The notes under the pieces are model-generated. The model was not told where the DNA came from. It ran no database searches and saw only the letters and a list, made by a program, of their open reading frames with translations. Of a stretch of 44,936 bases of DNA, positions 29,962 to 40,259 are shown piece after piece. How positions within the stretch are numbered: position 1 is the first letter of the stretch; the number at the start of each line of letters is the position of its first letter. Made by a program: the position numbers and the translations under genes. This DNA comes from an uncultured Clostridiaceae bacterium (lineage in GTDB: Bacteria > Bacillota > Clostridia > Clostridiales > Clostridiaceae), in assembly GCA_946405135.1 (NCBI GenBank), contig CAMJGD010000023.1, forward strand, positions 1 to 44,936, given 5' to 3'.

Positions 29962-29968
29962 TACCACT
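29950..29968. promoter_or_regulatory. NagR/DasR-like operator
   Basis: Minus strand AGTGGTATAGACATCT resembles the GntR/HutC amino-sugar operator (YvoA/DasR type, TGGTATAGA...). It also holds the palindrome TATAGA-CA-TCTATA (29950-29963). Position over the -35 predicts autorepression. Confidence 0.6.
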
Positions 29969-29995
29969 TTTTTAGAAAAATTCACTTAAATCCAA

Positions 29996-30044
29996 TTAAA
30001 AAGACACTATCAAAAATCATTATTAACAGATGATTTTGATAGTG
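29996..30044 (-). terminator. Intrinsic terminator after clpC
   Basis: Minus strand stem GCACTATCAAAATCAT / ATGATTTTTGATAGTGT (about 15 bp with a bulge), then CTTTTTAATT. It lies 73 nt past the clpC stop and separates the ctsR operon from nagR. Confidence 0.8.
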
Positions 30045-30116
30045 CTTATTTTTTTTATTTTAATAAGAGTACTCTTTTAAACTGCAGTAATTGATAAATG
30101 CTTTATTATTACTTCT

Positions 30117-32546
30117 CTATACAGCCTTAAATACCAATTGTTCCTTCTCTACAGTTGCAGATACCTTATCTCCTTTTTTAATATTGCCTTTAAGTATCTC
30201 TTCACTCAACTTATCTTCTACTATCTTAGTTATAGCTCTTCTTAATGGTCTTGCTCCATAAGTGGTATCTACTCCTTGCTTTGCTAATAACCTTTCACTA
30301 TCCTCACTGAATTCTAAAGATATATCTTGATCCTCTAGCCTCTTTGAAACTGAGTTTAGCATTAATTTTACTATTTGTAAAAGATCTTTTTCTTCTAACT
30401 GATGGAATACTATTATATCATCTATTCTATTCAAAAATTCAGGTCTAAAACTTTTTTTCAATTCCTCCATTATGTTGTCTTTCATCTTTTCATAGGCTGT
30501 ATCATTATCATCATTAACCGCAAATCCAACAGTTTTTTGCCTTCTTATAGTTGATGCACCTGCATTAGAAGTCATTATAACTATGGTATTTTTGAAGTTT
30601 ACTGTCTTACCTTTCCCATCTGTAAGTCTGCCATCTTCTAGAATCTGCAATAAAATGTTAAATACATCAGGATGAGCTTTTTCTATTTCATCAAATAAAA
30701 TAACGGAATAAGGATTTCTTCTTACTTTTTCTGTTAATTGGCCTCCTTCATCATAACCTACATATCCTGGAGGGGATCCTATAAGTTTTGATACAGTATG
30801 CTTTTCCATATACTCTGACATATCAATTCTAATCATATTATTTTCATCACCAAACATAGCTTCAGCTAAGGCTTTTGAGAGTTCTGTCTTTCCAACTCCT
30901 GTAGGTCCTAAAAATATAAATGAACCTATAGGTCTATTAGGATCTTTTAGTCCCACCCTTGCACGCCTTACAGCTCTTGAAATAGATCTTACAGCTTCTT
31001 CTTGACCTATTACCCTCTTATGAAGAACCTCTTCCAATTTTAACAGTCTTTCTGATTCTTTTTCTGTAAGTTTTTCTACAGGCACATTAGTCCATTTAGA
31101 AACTACTGCAGCTATATGTTGTGCGTCTACCACATGGGTTTCTACATTGTTTTGGGTATTCCAGTTCTTTTTAAATTCTTCCATTTTTTGTCTTAATTCT
31201 TTTTCTTTATCTCTTAATGCTGCAGCTTTTTCAAAATCTTGAACTCTTATAGCATCTTCTTTTTCCTTTACAGCTTTTTCTATTTCTTCTTCAATCTGCT
31301 TTAAATCCGGTGGTGCAGTTAAATTTTGAATTCTAACTTTAGCTCCAGCCTCATCTATTAAATCTATAGCTTTATCTGGAAGATATCTATCTGTTATATA
31401 TCTATCGGATAGGTTAACAGCTGCCTCTAAGGCTTCATCAGTTATCTTTACCCTGTGATGAGCTTCATATTTATCCCTTACACCTTTTAATATCTGAAGC
31501 GCCTCTTCTTTAGTTGGTTCTCCTACCATAACTGGTTGGAACCTTCTTTCAAGAGCAGAATCCTTTTCTATATATTTTCTATACTCATCTATAGTGGTAG
31601 CTCCTAAACATTGAATTTCTCCTCTTGCTAAAGCGGGCTTTAATATATTTGATGCATCTATTGCTCCTTCTGCACCTCCTGCACCTATTATAGTATGAAT
31701 TTCATCTATAAATAGTATCACATTCCCTGCATTTCTTATCTCTTCCATTACCTTCTTAAGCCTATCTTCAAACTCTCCTCTGTATTTAGATCCTGCTACC
31801 ATTGAAGATAGATCAAGGGTAACTACTCTCTTATCTTTTAATATTTCAGGAATATTTCCTTCAACTATCTTTTGCGCTAATCCTTCAGCTATAGCAGTTT
31901 TTCCTACTCCAGGGTCTCCTATAAAACATGGATTGTTCTTTATCCTTCGGCAAAGTATTTCTAAAACTCTTTGGGTTTCTGCTTCTCTTCCTATAACTGG
32001 ATCAAGCTTACCTTCCCGAGCCATATCTGTTAAATCTCTACCGTACTGATCTAAAGTTGGAGTGGACTGATTTTTAGTTCTCTTAGTAGTATTAGCTGAA
32101 GTATTTGCTTCACCGGAAAGATTGTTTGTTAACTCTTCCCTTAGCTTATCAAAGTTTACATTTAAGTTGTAAAGTATGGTATAAGCTACTCCTTCTGGTT
32201 CTCTTATAAGAGCTAACAATATGTGTTCAGGGCTTATATAATTGTGATTTAAATTTCTTGCTTCTAAAAGACTTAAATCTAGTAACCTTTTTGTTCTTGG
32301 GGTTAGAGGTATTTCATTGTTATAGAGATTTATATCGCCCTTACCCTCAAATTCATATATTAAATTTCTAACTGCATCTGATGTTACTCCCGTAGCATTT
32401 AATACATCTTTGCTCATTCCATCTTCTCTTAATATTCCTAAGAGAATATGTTCAGTACCTATATAACCATGTTTAAACTGCAAAGCTTCTTCTTGAGCAT
32501 ACATTATTACCCTTTGAGCTCTCTCTGTAAATCTTTCAAACATCAT
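30117..32546 (-). CDS. clpC: ATP-dependent Clp protease ATPase subunit ClpC
   Basis: 809-residue AAA+ unfoldase. N-domain repeats ([24 protein letters not shown] and PEHILLALI), first ATPase with [12 protein letters not shown]-like middle coiled coil ([18 protein letters not shown]), and second ATPase with GPTGVGKTE and a ClpP-contact loop region. Works with ClpP, and with McsB, which marks substrates by arginine phosphorylation. Begins MM; the first ATG has GGAGGTG upstream. Last gene of the ctsR operon. Confidence 0.97.
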   Translation of the reverse strand: MMFERFTERAQRVIMYAQEEALQFKHGYIGTEHILLGILREDGMSKDVLNATGVTSDAVRNLIYEFEGKGDINLYNNEIPLTPRTKRLLDLSLLEARNLNHNYISPEHILLALIREPEGVAYTILYNLNVNFDKLREELTNNLSGEANTSANTTKRTKNQSTPTLDQYGRDLTDMAREGKLDPVIGREAETQRVLEILCRRIKNNPCFIGDPGVGKTAIAEGLAQKIVEGNIPEILKDKRVVTLDLSSMVAGSKYRGEFEDRLKKVMEEIRNAGNVILFIDEIHTIIGAGGAEGAIDASNILKPALARGEIQCLGATTIDEYRKYIEKDSALERRFQPVMVGEPTKEEALQILKGVRDKYEAHHRVKITDEALEAAVNLSDRYITDRYLPDKAIDLIDEAGAKVRIQNLTAPPDLKQIEEEIEKAVKEKEDAIRVQDFEKAAALRDKEKELRQKMEEFKKNWNTQNNVETHVVDAQHIAAVVSKWTNVPVEKLTEKESERLLKLEEVLHKRVIGQEEAVRSISRAVRRARVGLKDPNRPIGSFIFLGPTGVGKTELSKALAEAMFGDENNMIRIDMSEYMEKHTVSKLIGSPPGYVGYDEGGQLTEKVRRNPYSVILFDEIEKAHPDVFNILLQILEDGRLTDGKGKTVNFKNTIVIMTSNAGASTIRRQKTVGFAVNDDNDTAYEKMKDNIMEELKKSFRPEFLNRIDDIIVFHQLEEKDLLQIVKLMLNSVSKRLEDQDISLEFSEDSERLLAKQGVDTTYGARPLRRAITKIVEDKLSEEILKGNIKKGDKVSATVEKEQLVFKAV

Positions 32547-32565
32547 GTGGATACACCTCCTGTAC

Positions 32566-33597
32566 TTACTGATTTTCCCTCATATATTTTTTTACAAGAT
32601 TTGCTCTTTCTATGTCTCTTTCCTTAGGTGCTAAAACTCTGTTAAATTTTCTTTGAAGTGTAGCTGATTGGGTTTCCACAAGTAACTTGTTTAGGAAATT
32701 TTTGTTCATATCTTTTATTATACCCATTTCTATTCCCATTCTTACACTTGACATTAAATCTAAACATTCTTTTGAATTTAACATAACTGCATTTTCTAGA
32801 ATTCCTAAGGATCTATATATTTTATCTTCAAGTTCATATTTATACTGTTTTAAAAGTCTTTCTCTTGCCTTCCTTTCCTGATTTACAATCTGAGATACAG
32901 TAGCTTCTAAATTGTTTAATATGTCTTCTTCCTTAATACCTAAGGTAATCTGATTTGAAACCTGATATATATTTCCCTCTGCCCTAGAGCCTTCACCATA
33001 TAATCCTCTTATAGTCATTCCTACCTGGGTGAGTACTTTTAATACTTCATTTATTTCATCATTTAAAGTAAGAGCTGGTAAATGAAGCATAGCTGAAGCT
33101 CTTAATCCTGTACCTACATTTGTAGGGCATGCAGTTACATATCCTAGTGTCTCATCAAAAGCAAAATCCAACTGTTCTTCTAACATATCATCTATTTTGT
33201 CAGCCATATCATAGGCCTCTCTAATATTCATTCCCGCATTTATGCATTGTAATCTTAAATGATCTTCTTCATTTATCATAAGGCTTACGGTCTCGTCCTT
33301 GCTTAATATAAAAGCTGATTTATTACTGGTTGCTAAAATATTAGGACTTATTAAATGTCTTTCTAAATAACTGTTAGATAAATTGCCATCCATTTCCCAT
33401 AAATAAAATGTATTAAAATCTTCCTCCATAGAAGAAGAAGTATAAAAAGCATCTTCTATTTCTTTAATAACTTTTTTAGCCTCCTCTTCTTTTAACTTAT
33501 GTGGAAAAGGAAGAGATTTTATATTTCTAGCTATTCTTATTCTGCTGCTCAACACTAAATCTTCATTTTTTATTTCCGAAGTTATCCAATTCTCCAT
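32566..33597 (-). CDS. mcsB: Protein arginine kinase McsB
   Basis: 343 residues of the phosphagen-kinase fold: [10 protein letters not shown] near the N-terminus, [20 protein letters not shown], and [20 protein letters not shown] with the nucleotide-binding arginines. Phosphorylates arginine on CtsR and on damaged proteins, tagging them for ClpCP. Encoded 13 nt after mcsA and 19 nt before clpC. Confidence 0.96.
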   Translation of the reverse strand: MENWITSEIKNEDLVLSSRIRIARNIKSLPFPHKLKEEEAKKVIKEIEDAFYTSSSMEEDFNTFYLWEMDGNLSNSYLERHLISPNILATSNKSAFILSKDETVSLMINEEDHLRLQCINAGMNIREAYDMADKIDDMLEEQLDFAFDETLGYVTACPTNVGTGLRASAMLHLPALTLNDEINEVLKVLTQVGMTIRGLYGEGSRAEGNIYQVSNQITLGIKEEDILNNLEATVSQIVNQERKARERLLKQYKYELEDKIYRSLGILENAVMLNSKECLDLMSSVRMGIEMGIIKDMNKNFLNKLLVETQSATLQRKFNRVLAPKERDIERANLVKKYMRENQ

Positions 33598-33610
33598 ATG
33601 CTAAAACCTC

Positions 33611-34126
33611 CTATTCAGATTTTTGAATAGATTTTATTTCGTCTCTTATTCTAGCAGCTTCTTCATACTCTTCAGCCAATATAGCTTTCTGAAGTTCTTC
33701 TTTGAGTTTTAATACCTTTCTCTTTTCAATCAAGTCTTTACCGACTTTCCCGGGAACTTTTCCCACGTGTTCTGTATTCCCTTGAACTCTCTTTATTACT
33801 GGCATAACCGTTTGATTAAAGTTTTGGTAACATTCACTACAGCCAAGCAATCCCTTCTGCTTAAATTGAGAATAAGTCATTCCACAATTTTTACAGGTTA
33901 TCTCTGTAGATTTTACATCTTGAGAGCTTTGATTAAAGTAATCCACTAATCCACTAAGCAAATTCTGAAAGGAAAAAGGAGAAACCATATTAATTTCAGA
34001 TCCCAAACCTACTCCTTCTTGTTCTTTTGCACAACTTTCACATAAATTATGCTCTTCTTTTAGCCCATTTATTACCTTAACAATATGAACTGTAGCTTCA
34101 TTTTTGTTACATCTTTCACATAACAT
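33611..34126 (-). CDS. mcsA: McsA, activator of protein arginine kinase McsB
   Basis: 171 residues. Two zinc-binding Cys sets: CERCN near 3-6 with CESCAKEQ, and CKNCG with CSECYQNF. The C-terminus carries a UVR motif (LKEELQKAILAEEYEEAARIRDEIKSI). Second gene of the ctsR operon. Confidence 0.95.
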   Translation of the reverse strand: MLCERCNKNEATVHIVKVINGLKEEHNLCESCAKEQEGVGLGSEINMVSPFSFQNLLSGLVDYFNQSSQDVKSTEITCKNCGMTYSQFKQKGLLGCSECYQNFNQTVMPVIKRVQGNTEHVGKVPGKVGKDLIEKRKVLKLKEELQKAILAEEYEEAARIRDEIKSIQKSE

Positions 34127-34166
34127 AACTAATCACTCCATTCAAAAATAAAAGAATTAAGAAGTT

Positions 34167-34622
34167 TTAATAGAGAACCGCCATTATCATGGCCTTTAAA
34201 ATTTCTGCTCTTAATTTATTTTTATTATCTACAAAAATTAAAGTTCTATCATTTATAGCTGCCTTCATAATTAGAGCCTCTCTTTCCTGAATTAGGTCTG
34301 ATTCCTCCATTCCTTCTATTAAATCCAAAGCAGCATTATAAGTAATGCTATCACCTATTCTTTCACTTATTATTTCTGCTACAGTATCATTGCTTTTATA
34401 TCTTACCTGTCTAATTACTATACATCCTCCTCCTCCTCGCCTGCTTTCAATGATATACCCTTTATCAGAGGTGAATCTAGTAGTTAGTACATAGTTGATT
34501 TGTGAAGGCGCACAGGAAAAATAATTAGCCAGCTCATTTCTTTGTATCTGTAATTCGTCACCCTGATTTTCTTCCAACATTGACTTTATAAACTGTTCTA
34601 TTACATCTGAAAGTCTTGTCAC
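34167..34622 (-). CDS. ctsR: Transcriptional repressor CtsR
   Basis: 151 residues. Helix-turn-helix (IQRNELANYFSCAPSQINYVLTTRF) and the glycine-rich wing RRGGGGC that inserts into the DNA. The C-terminal domain is the McsB target and heat-sensing part. It represses the clp genes. Start GTG at 34622 after AAGGGTG. A CtsR box sits 20 nt upstream, so it is autoregulated. Confidence 0.95.
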   Translation of the reverse strand: MTRLSDVIEQFIKSMLEENQGDELQIQRNELANYFSCAPSQINYVLTTRFTSDKGYIIESRRGGGGCIVIRQVRYKSNDTVAEIISERIGDSITYNAALDLIEGMEESDLIQEREALIMKAAINDRTLIFVDNKNKLRAEILKAMIMAVLY

Positions 34623-34641
34623 TTTATCACCCTTAACTGAC

Positions 34642-34658
34642 TTTGTCTTTCTTTGACT
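34642..34658 (-). promoter_or_regulatory. CtsR box
   Basis: Minus strand AGTCAAA-GAA-AGACAAA. The CtsR consensus is a direct repeat of (A/G)GTCAAA separated by three bases; only one position (T to A in the second copy) differs. It lies 20 nt before the ctsR start, just downstream of the putative promoter. Confidence 0.85.
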
Positions 34659-34666
34659 TTAATTTA

Positions 34667-34695
34667 ATATTATTATTTGTTACCTACATATTCAA
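34667..34695 (-). promoter_or_regulatory. Tentative promoter of ctsR-mcsA-mcsB-clpC
   Basis: TTGAAT (34695-34690), 17 nt, TAATAT (34672-34667) on the minus strand, 4 of 6 matches each. Its placement, with the CtsR box covering the start site, supports it; the sequence alone is weak. Confidence 0.45.
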
Positions 34696-34855
34696 CCTAT
34701 AAAATAATATTTATCCGCTTAATTTCGATTAAATTTAAAAGTTAAATAGAGTTATCTTTATTTTTCTCTAATTTAGAGTTATTTTCACCTTAATAATCTA
34801 TTCATAATAAAATCTGCATTTTTTCACATACTAAATTTAGGAGGATGTTTATATT

Positions 34856-35494
34856 ATGGAGATAGGTTGGTTAGATCACTCTTGTTTTCTTATAAAGAGT
34901 TCTACAGGAAAAAAAATTATTATGGACCCTTGTGAGCATATAGAAACTTTTGAAAAGCACATAAACAATTTAGATATAGTAACTATTAGTCATAATCACT
35001 TTGATCATAATAATATAGAAAATTTTAATGGGAAATCCCACATTATAAATAGCTGTGGTACATTTAACTTTGAAAATATAAAAATACAAGGAATCCCTTC
35101 TTATCACGATAAATGTGAAGGTATAAAAAGAGGTAGCAATATAATATTTATTATAGAACTAGATGGATTTAGAATATGTCATTTAGGGGATTTAGGACAT
35201 AGATTAAATGATGAAACTTTAAATATACTAGGTAATATAGATATACTTTTTATACCTGTGGGCGGCAACTTTACTTTATCTGGCAAAGAAGCTGCTATAG
35301 TGGCTAATTCTATAAACAGCAGCATAGTTATTCCTATGCACTATAAAACCAATAAATATCCTTTTCTTCCAGAAGATTCAGGAAGTTTTATAATGAGTAT
35401 GAAAAACATAGATAAAGCTAAAGACTCCTTTTTACTTATAGATAAAAAACTTTCATGTACAAACAAAGTATTGATTCTACCCCATATTAAATAA
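34856..35494 (+). CDS. Metallo-beta-lactamase-fold hydrolase (UPF0173-like)
   Basis: 212 residues. The metal motif SHNHFDH, a later SYHD, HLGDLGH and a C-terminal MHYKTNKYPF follow the pattern of the Lactamase_B_3 (UPF0173) family of soluble hydrolases. Substrate unknown. It has AGGAGG 11 nt upstream of its ATG, is transcribed away from ctsR and ends in a terminator. Confidence 0.85.
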   Translation: MEIGWLDHSCFLIKSSTGKKIIMDPCEHIETFEKHINNLDIVTISHNHFDHNNIENFNGKSHIINSCGTFNFENIKIQGIPSYHDKCEGIKRGSNIIFIIELDGFRICHLGDLGHRLNDETLNILGNIDILFIPVGGNFTLSGKEAAIVANSINSSIVIPMHYKTNKYPFLPEDSGSFIMSMKNIDKAKDSFLLIDKKLSCTNKVLILPHIK

Positions 35495-35510
35495 TTAACA
35501 ATATTTATAA

Positions 35511-35562
35511 AGGCATCCAAGAATTATGTAATCAAATTACAAGTTGGATGCCTCTTTTTTTT
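35511..35562. terminator. Terminator between the metallo-hydrolase and the chemotaxis receptor
   Basis: Stem AGGCATCCAA / TTGGATGCCT with a long loop that contains a nested stem TGTAAT/ATTACA, followed by a T-run (TTTTTTTT). Strong for the plus strand, plausible for the minus strand as well. Confidence 0.85.
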
Positions 35563-35583
35563 ATTATCTATATAGTAATTTCA

Positions 35584-37221
35584 CTAAAGTTTAAATCTAG
35601 CTACACTTTCTTGCAAATCTTTAGATATATTTTCTAATTCCTGTGCCGTATTGGTAAACTCCTCCATAGTAGCTGCTTGCTGTTCAACAGTAGATGCTAT
35701 GGTTTGAGAAGACGTAGAAACTTCCTTTGAAATATCATTTACTCTTTTTATTTTCTCTATAACCTCATTTTTAGATGTCATAGTTCCCTCTAAAGCTTTA
35801 TAGCTCATTTCTATTGCTGGAATTATATCTTCTACCTCATTTAATATTCCTTTGAATGAAACCACTGTTTCCTCAAGAGATTCCATTTGAACTTGAATTT
35901 TGTGTGAAACTGAATTAGAACTGTCTGATACTGCTTGGGTTTCCATAGTTATTTCAGTTACTGTATCTGCAATATCTTTAGAAGATTGCAACACCTGTTC
36001 TGCTAATTTTCTAATTTCATCTGATACTACAGCAAATCCTCTTCCTACCTCTCCTGCTCTTGCTGCTTCTATAGCTGCATTTAATGCCAGAAGATTTGTC
36101 TGTTCTGCTACATCATTTATAACATCAGTTATAGAGGTTATTTTTTTCACGCTAACGTTTAAAGCATCTATTCTTTCTTCCACATACTTAAATGTATCTG
36201 ATACGTCTTTTACGGAAACAGATAGTTCTTCAATTTTATTGCTTCCATTGCCAGCACTGTCCTTTATCTTTTCACTTCCATTAGAAACTGACTTCAATTT
36301 TTCTTCCATGTTATTTAACGTATTTTCAAAATCCTGAAGTAATTCAAAAGTTTTATTTAAATCTAAAACTTGATCAGATGCTCCTTGGGCAGTTTCCTGC
36401 GTAGAACATGCTATTTCTTGGCTTGAAGCCGCAAGCTGTTCACTTGAAAGAGCTAGTCCCTCAGATACAGAATTTAATTTGTAAGTAGTATCTTTTATTC
36501 CTATTATCATGTTTCTTAATATATCAATGGCGCTAGTCATTATACTAGCAAGTTTACCTATCTCATCTTTTGTATTAACTTCAAGCTTTGCAGTAAAATC
36601 TCCCTTTGAAACTTCTTCTAAAGTTTTCATCAATCCCTTTAAAGGCTTTACAAGTCCATTAGATAAATAAACTGCAAAAATTACAGATAATATTACTATT
36701 ATTACTGTTAAGACTACTATCTTTAAAGTAGCTTGTTTTATAGTACTATCCATAGCAGTCATCGGTATTCCTACTGCTATTACTCCTACCGTAGCAGAAT
36801 CTTTAGTTAAAGGCATTAAACAATTTAAAGTCCTTTCTCCTTTAGAATTTTTGCTTACATAGGAAATAGTATTAGAAGATTTTATTACATCATCAATTCT
36901 TCCTTCCTTACTATCAGAACCTGTTAACTGATTATCAGTATGCGCAACTATCCTATGGTTAGCATTTATAACAGAAACATAAGACAAAGTTTTGCTATCT
37001 TTGTATTTAGATATTATATCTTTTATTACGCTAACTTCTTCGGTACTATAACCGCTCATAGAAGTTTTTATCTGTTCTGATATGCTATTGGCATTGTCAA
37101 TCATTCCATCTTCTATAGATGTTTTTAATTCATAATAAGATAAAGAAAAGAAAAGCGTCGAGGATATTATAGTTACAACCACAAAAGCAAGTATTATCTT
37201 TTTCTTAAGAGAATTTGTCAT
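35584..37221 (-). CDS. Methyl-accepting chemotaxis protein
   Basis: 545 residues. Membrane helices at about 9-29 and 168-190 flank an extracellular Cache-like sensor (about 35-165). HAMP linker follows (about 190-243), then a long coiled-coil signalling domain with the tip [26 protein letters not shown]. Ligand cannot be inferred. Monocistronic, between a convergent terminator and the ferredoxin gene. Confidence 0.93.
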   Translation of the reverse strand: MTNSLKKKIILAFVVVTIISSTLFFSLSYYELKTSIEDGMIDNANSISEQIKTSMSGYSTEEVSVIKDIISKYKDSKTLSYVSVINANHRIVAHTDNQLTGSDSKEGRIDDVIKSSNTISYVSKNSKGERTLNCLMPLTKDSATVGVIAVGIPMTAMDSTIKQATLKIVVLTVIIVILSVIFAVYLSNGLVKPLKGLMKTLEEVSKGDFTAKLEVNTKDEIGKLASIMTSAIDILRNMIIGIKDTTYKLNSVSEGLALSSEQLAASSQEIACSTQETAQGASDQVLDLNKTFELLQDFENTLNNMEEKLKSVSNGSEKIKDSAGNGSNKIEELSVSVKDVSDTFKYVEERIDALNVSVKKITSITDVINDVAEQTNLLALNAAIEAARAGEVGRGFAVVSDEIRKLAEQVLQSSKDIADTVTEITMETQAVSDSSNSVSHKIQVQMESLEETVVSFKGILNEVEDIIPAIEMSYKALEGTMTSKNEVIEKIKRVNDISKEVSTSSQTIASTVEQQAATMEEFTNTAQELENISKDLQESVARFKL

Positions 37222-37274
37222 GGCAGTCCCCCCAATTTTGATAAAAAGATTAATTAAAATTAATAAAATATTCT

Positions 37275-37304
37275 ATTATATCTAAATTTTACACTATGTT
37301 ACAA
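37275..37304 (-). promoter_or_regulatory. Possible promoter of the chemotaxis receptor
   Basis: TTGTAA (37304-37299), 18 nt, TATAAT (37280-37275) on the minus strand. The -10 is consensus, the -35 weak. Leader about 45 nt. Confidence 0.45.
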
Positions 37305-37360
37305 TAAAACTCAATTACTAAATCTGTTATGCAATACAGAGTTATTTTTTAATAGTTTTA

Positions 37361-37399
37361 TAAAAATAAAAAAGGACCGCCTTTTAAGACGATCCTTTT
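37361..37399 (-). terminator. Terminator after the ferredoxin gene
   Basis: Minus strand AAAGGATCGTCTT - AA - AAGGCGGTCCTTT, a 13-bp stem with two G-U pairs, then TTTATTTTTA. It starts 12 nt after the ferredoxin stop. Confidence 0.85.
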
Positions 37400-37409
37400 C
37401 AGTCCAAAA

Positions 37410-37580
37410 TTATTCTTGAACTGGTGCTCCTACTGGGCAAACATTTGCGCAATTTCCGCAATCGATGCAAGTCCCAGCATCTATAACGAATTGAGTATCT
37501 CCTTGGCTTATAGCGTTTACTGGGCATTCTGATGCACAGGCTCCACAGCTTACGCAAGCATCTGTAATTTTATATGCCAT
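37410..37580 (-). CDS. 2[4Fe-4S] ferredoxin
   Basis: A 56-residue protein starting MAYKITDACVSCGACASECP, followed by a second cluster motif CIDCGNCANVCP. Both CxxCxxCxxxCP motifs bind a [4Fe-4S] cluster. The sequence is close to the classical C. pasteurianum ferredoxin as I remember it. Low-potential electron carrier for hydrogenase and pyruvate:ferredoxin oxidoreductase. SD AGGAGGTG before ATG. Upstream is TAAAAT at about 37633-37638 with a weak -35. Confidence 0.96.
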   Translation of the reverse strand: MAYKITDACVSCGACASECPVNAISQGDTQFVIDAGTCIDCGNCANVCPVGAPVQE

Positions 37581-37707
37581 ATAAAACACCTCCTAATATA
37601 TTTGGACAAGCTTAAGTCCACATATATTTTATCATGTTTCTTCCCTTTTTTAAAGATATTTTTATATGTTTTAAAATGTAAATTTCTATTTGCCTACTTA
37701 TACTTTT

Positions 37708-37911
37708 TTATATAACTGTATACCCTAAGTCTTCTATAGATTCAATTATGTCCTCCACATTTACAAAATACTTATCATAAACTATTTGGACTTCCCCTTT
37801 TTCCACATTTATTTCACAGGCTATTACCCCTTCATTGTTAGCAATAGCTTTTCTAATATTGTTTACATCTTCAGTGGTTTTCATATTATAAACCTTTATT
37901 AAAGATCTCAT
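37708..37911 (-). CDS. Small HMA-fold protein without the CxxC motif
   Basis: 67 residues with the beta-alpha-beta-beta-alpha-beta length of HMA domains: KVYNMKTTEDVNNIRKAI, then GVIACEINVEKGEVQIVYD and VEDIIESIEDLGYTV. The metal-binding GMTCxxC of copper chaperones is replaced by NMKTTED, so heavy-metal binding is unlikely. Lies 12 nt after yaaT, so it is co-transcribed with it. SD AAGGGGG. Confidence 0.75.
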   Translation of the reverse strand: MRSLIKVYNMKTTEDVNNIRKAIANNEGVIACEINVEKGEVQIVYDKYFVNVEDIIESIEDLGYTVI

Positions 37912-37923
37912 TTGATATCCCCC

Positions 37924-38844
37924 TTAGTCGGCTTTAAACAAATCTTTAATTAAACTTTTATCTGAATCATCTTCTATCTCTATTTTTATCTCTTCTACAC
38001 TTATATCTTCTTCACTTACAGTGCCTTCAAAAGATCCTGATATCATTTTTATCTCATCTATTTTAAATTCTTTTACAAACTCTTCATCTTCAGATTTTAA
38101 TTTAACCTTTACGCTTTCTTTTACTATATTATTATATAAAACCTCTCCATTTCCTAATTCAGTTTTTACAATAGAGCCCACTCTAGGAAGTCGCTTTCTT
38201 ATATCCTCGTAGGTATCCTGCTCATAATTAAGGCAGCACATAAGCCTTCCACATATTCCTGATATTTTAGAAGGATTTAAAGATAGATTTTGCTCTTTAG
38301 CCATCTTGATGGAAACAGAAGCAAAGTCTCCTAAAAAGCTAGCACAACACATAGGTCTTCCACAAGGTCCTAACCCGCCAATCATCTTGGCTTCATCTCT
38401 TACTCCTATTTGTCTTAATTCTATTCTAGTTTTAAATATAGATGCTAGATCTTTAACCAGTTCTCTAAAATCTACTCTTCCTTCCGCAGTGAAATAGAAT
38501 ATAACTTTATTGTTATCAAAAGTATATTCTACATCTATAAGCTTCATAACAAGATTATGATCTTCTATCTTTCTGACACATATTTCAAAAGCTTCTTTTT
38601 CTTTTTCTTTATTCTCTAAGTGCTTATTAATATCTTCAGCTGTAGCTTTTCTTAAAACTGGTTTAAGCGGAGCTACTACTTCATCTTCTAAAATTTCTTT
38701 AGGTCCTATTACACATTCACCGAATTCCACACCTCTTGCAGTCTCCACTATAACATTATCTTCCTTTTCTAAGGAAAGATCCTGAGGATCAAAATAATAT
38801 ATCTTACCTGCTTTTTTGAATCTTACGCCTACAACTTTTACCAT
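37924..38844 (-). CDS. yaaT: YaaT, PSP1-domain regulatory protein
   Basis: 306 residues. N-terminal PSP1 core (VVGVRFKKAGKIYYFDP; VETARGVEFGECV) and a Cys-rich centre (GPCGRPMCCASFLGDF; SGICGRLMCCLNYEQDTY). In B. subtilis YaaT works with YlbF and YmcA (the Y-complex) in phosphorelay and RNase Y regulation. It begins 1 nt after holB, so translation is coupled. Confidence 0.93.
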   Translation of the reverse strand: MVKVVGVRFKKAGKIYYFDPQDLSLEKEDNVIVETARGVEFGECVIGPKEILEDEVVAPLKPVLRKATAEDINKHLENKEKEKEAFEICVRKIEDHNLVMKLIDVEYTFDNNKVIFYFTAEGRVDFRELVKDLASIFKTRIELRQIGVRDEAKMIGGLGPCGRPMCCASFLGDFASVSIKMAKEQNLSLNPSKISGICGRLMCCLNYEQDTYEDIRKRLPRVGSIVKTELGNGEVLYNNIVKESVKVKLKSEDEEFVKEFKIDEIKMISGSFEGTVSEEDISVEEIKIEIEDDSDKSLIKDLFKAD

Positions 38845-38845
38845 G

Positions 38846-39778
38846 TTAAACCTCCATCATATTAAGCAGCATGACATCAAAGGTCATTGGCATACTTACG
38901 TTACTATCTAAACTGTACCTTATATCTTCCATCAATTTTGCAATAGAATTTAATTTATTGAAAGACATCATATTAGATAGCTCCTTTATATCTGTTATTT
39001 TATCTTGATTGATTAAGTAGCTTTCCTTACCAATTTCTTTATATATGATTATATCTCTCACATAACATAATATATTCATTATTATTTCTTCATAGCTATC
39101 CTTATATTTAATAAGCTGTTCTTCATATTTTATTATATCAATTAAGTTTTTTTGATTTATATCTATCAATAATTTTATAGTAATATCTCTCATATGGTTA
39201 AATTTTTCATCTTTAATAAATTTTTCTGCCCTACCTGGTATTCCACCACTAAAATTTATTATAACATTTTTTAGGGTTTCATCTACTTGGGGATATTTAG
39301 TACTTAAAAAACTTAACATATCTTCATCGCTTAATCTATTTAATTTATATATCTGACATCTAGACTTTATGGTATCCAATATACTTCCTGAACTTTCCAC
39401 CAATATTATTATAAAAACTCCCTGGGGAGGTTCCTCTACAGTTTTTAAAAAGGCATTTTGAGCTTGAGTGGTAAGTTTATCTCCTTCATATATTAAGATT
39501 ACCTTTTTATCTCCTTCATAAGGTTTTTTGCTTACCTCTTCAATTATATTCCTTATTTCATTTACTCCAATAGATTTTTTATCATTTCTAAATTCCATTA
39601 TATCTGCATATTGTCTCATATCCTTTTTTCCAAGTATATTTAATGACAATTCTTTAGCTACAAGGCTCTTTCCTATTCCATCCTCTCCCACAAAAATATG
39701 GGCATGAGAGAGCGTTTGAGATTCTATGGCTTTAATAAGACTATTCCTTAAAGCCTCATGTCCTATTATATTATACAT
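38846..39778 (-). CDS. holB: DNA polymerase III subunit delta'
   Basis: 310-residue clamp-loader subunit. P-loop-like GEDGIGKSL near residue 32, the sensor region LIYEGDKLTTQAQNAFLKTVEEPP and the SRC motif (IKSRCQIYKL) are seen. Conserved position between darA and yaaT. It lacks the YaaR gene that precedes it in B. subtilis. Confidence 0.9.
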   Translation of the reverse strand: MYNIIGHEALRNSLIKAIESQTLSHAHIFVGEDGIGKSLVAKELSLNILGKKDMRQYADIMEFRNDKKSIGVNEIRNIIEEVSKKPYEGDKKVILIYEGDKLTTQAQNAFLKTVEEPPQGVFIIILVESSGSILDTIKSRCQIYKLNRLSDEDMLSFLSTKYPQVDETLKNVIINFSGGIPGRAEKFIKDEKFNHMRDITIKLLIDINQKNLIDIIKYEEQLIKYKDSYEEIIMNILCYVRDIIIYKEIGKESYLINQDKITDIKELSNMMSFNKLNSIAKLMEDIRYSLDSNVSMPMTFDVMLLNMMEV

Positions 39779-39796
39779 CTACACTCTCTCCCGATG

Positions 39797-40144
<348 letters not shown>

Positions 40145-40176
40145 TTAAATTTGAAACACTCTCAATGCCCATTATT

Positions 40177-40210
40177 AATATATTTAATTAAGTGTATAAT
40201 TAAATATATT
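40177..40210. repeat. 14-bp AT-rich inverted repeat upstream of darA
   Basis: Perfect arms AATATATTTAATTA and TAATTAAATATATT around AGTGTA, 51 nt before the darA ATG and 50 nt after tmk. No T-run follows, so it is more like an operator or leader stem than a terminator. Confidence 0.55.
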
Positions 40211-40259
40211 TTATCACACTTTAGTAATTAATAAATAGAAAAATGTAAAGAGTATAATT

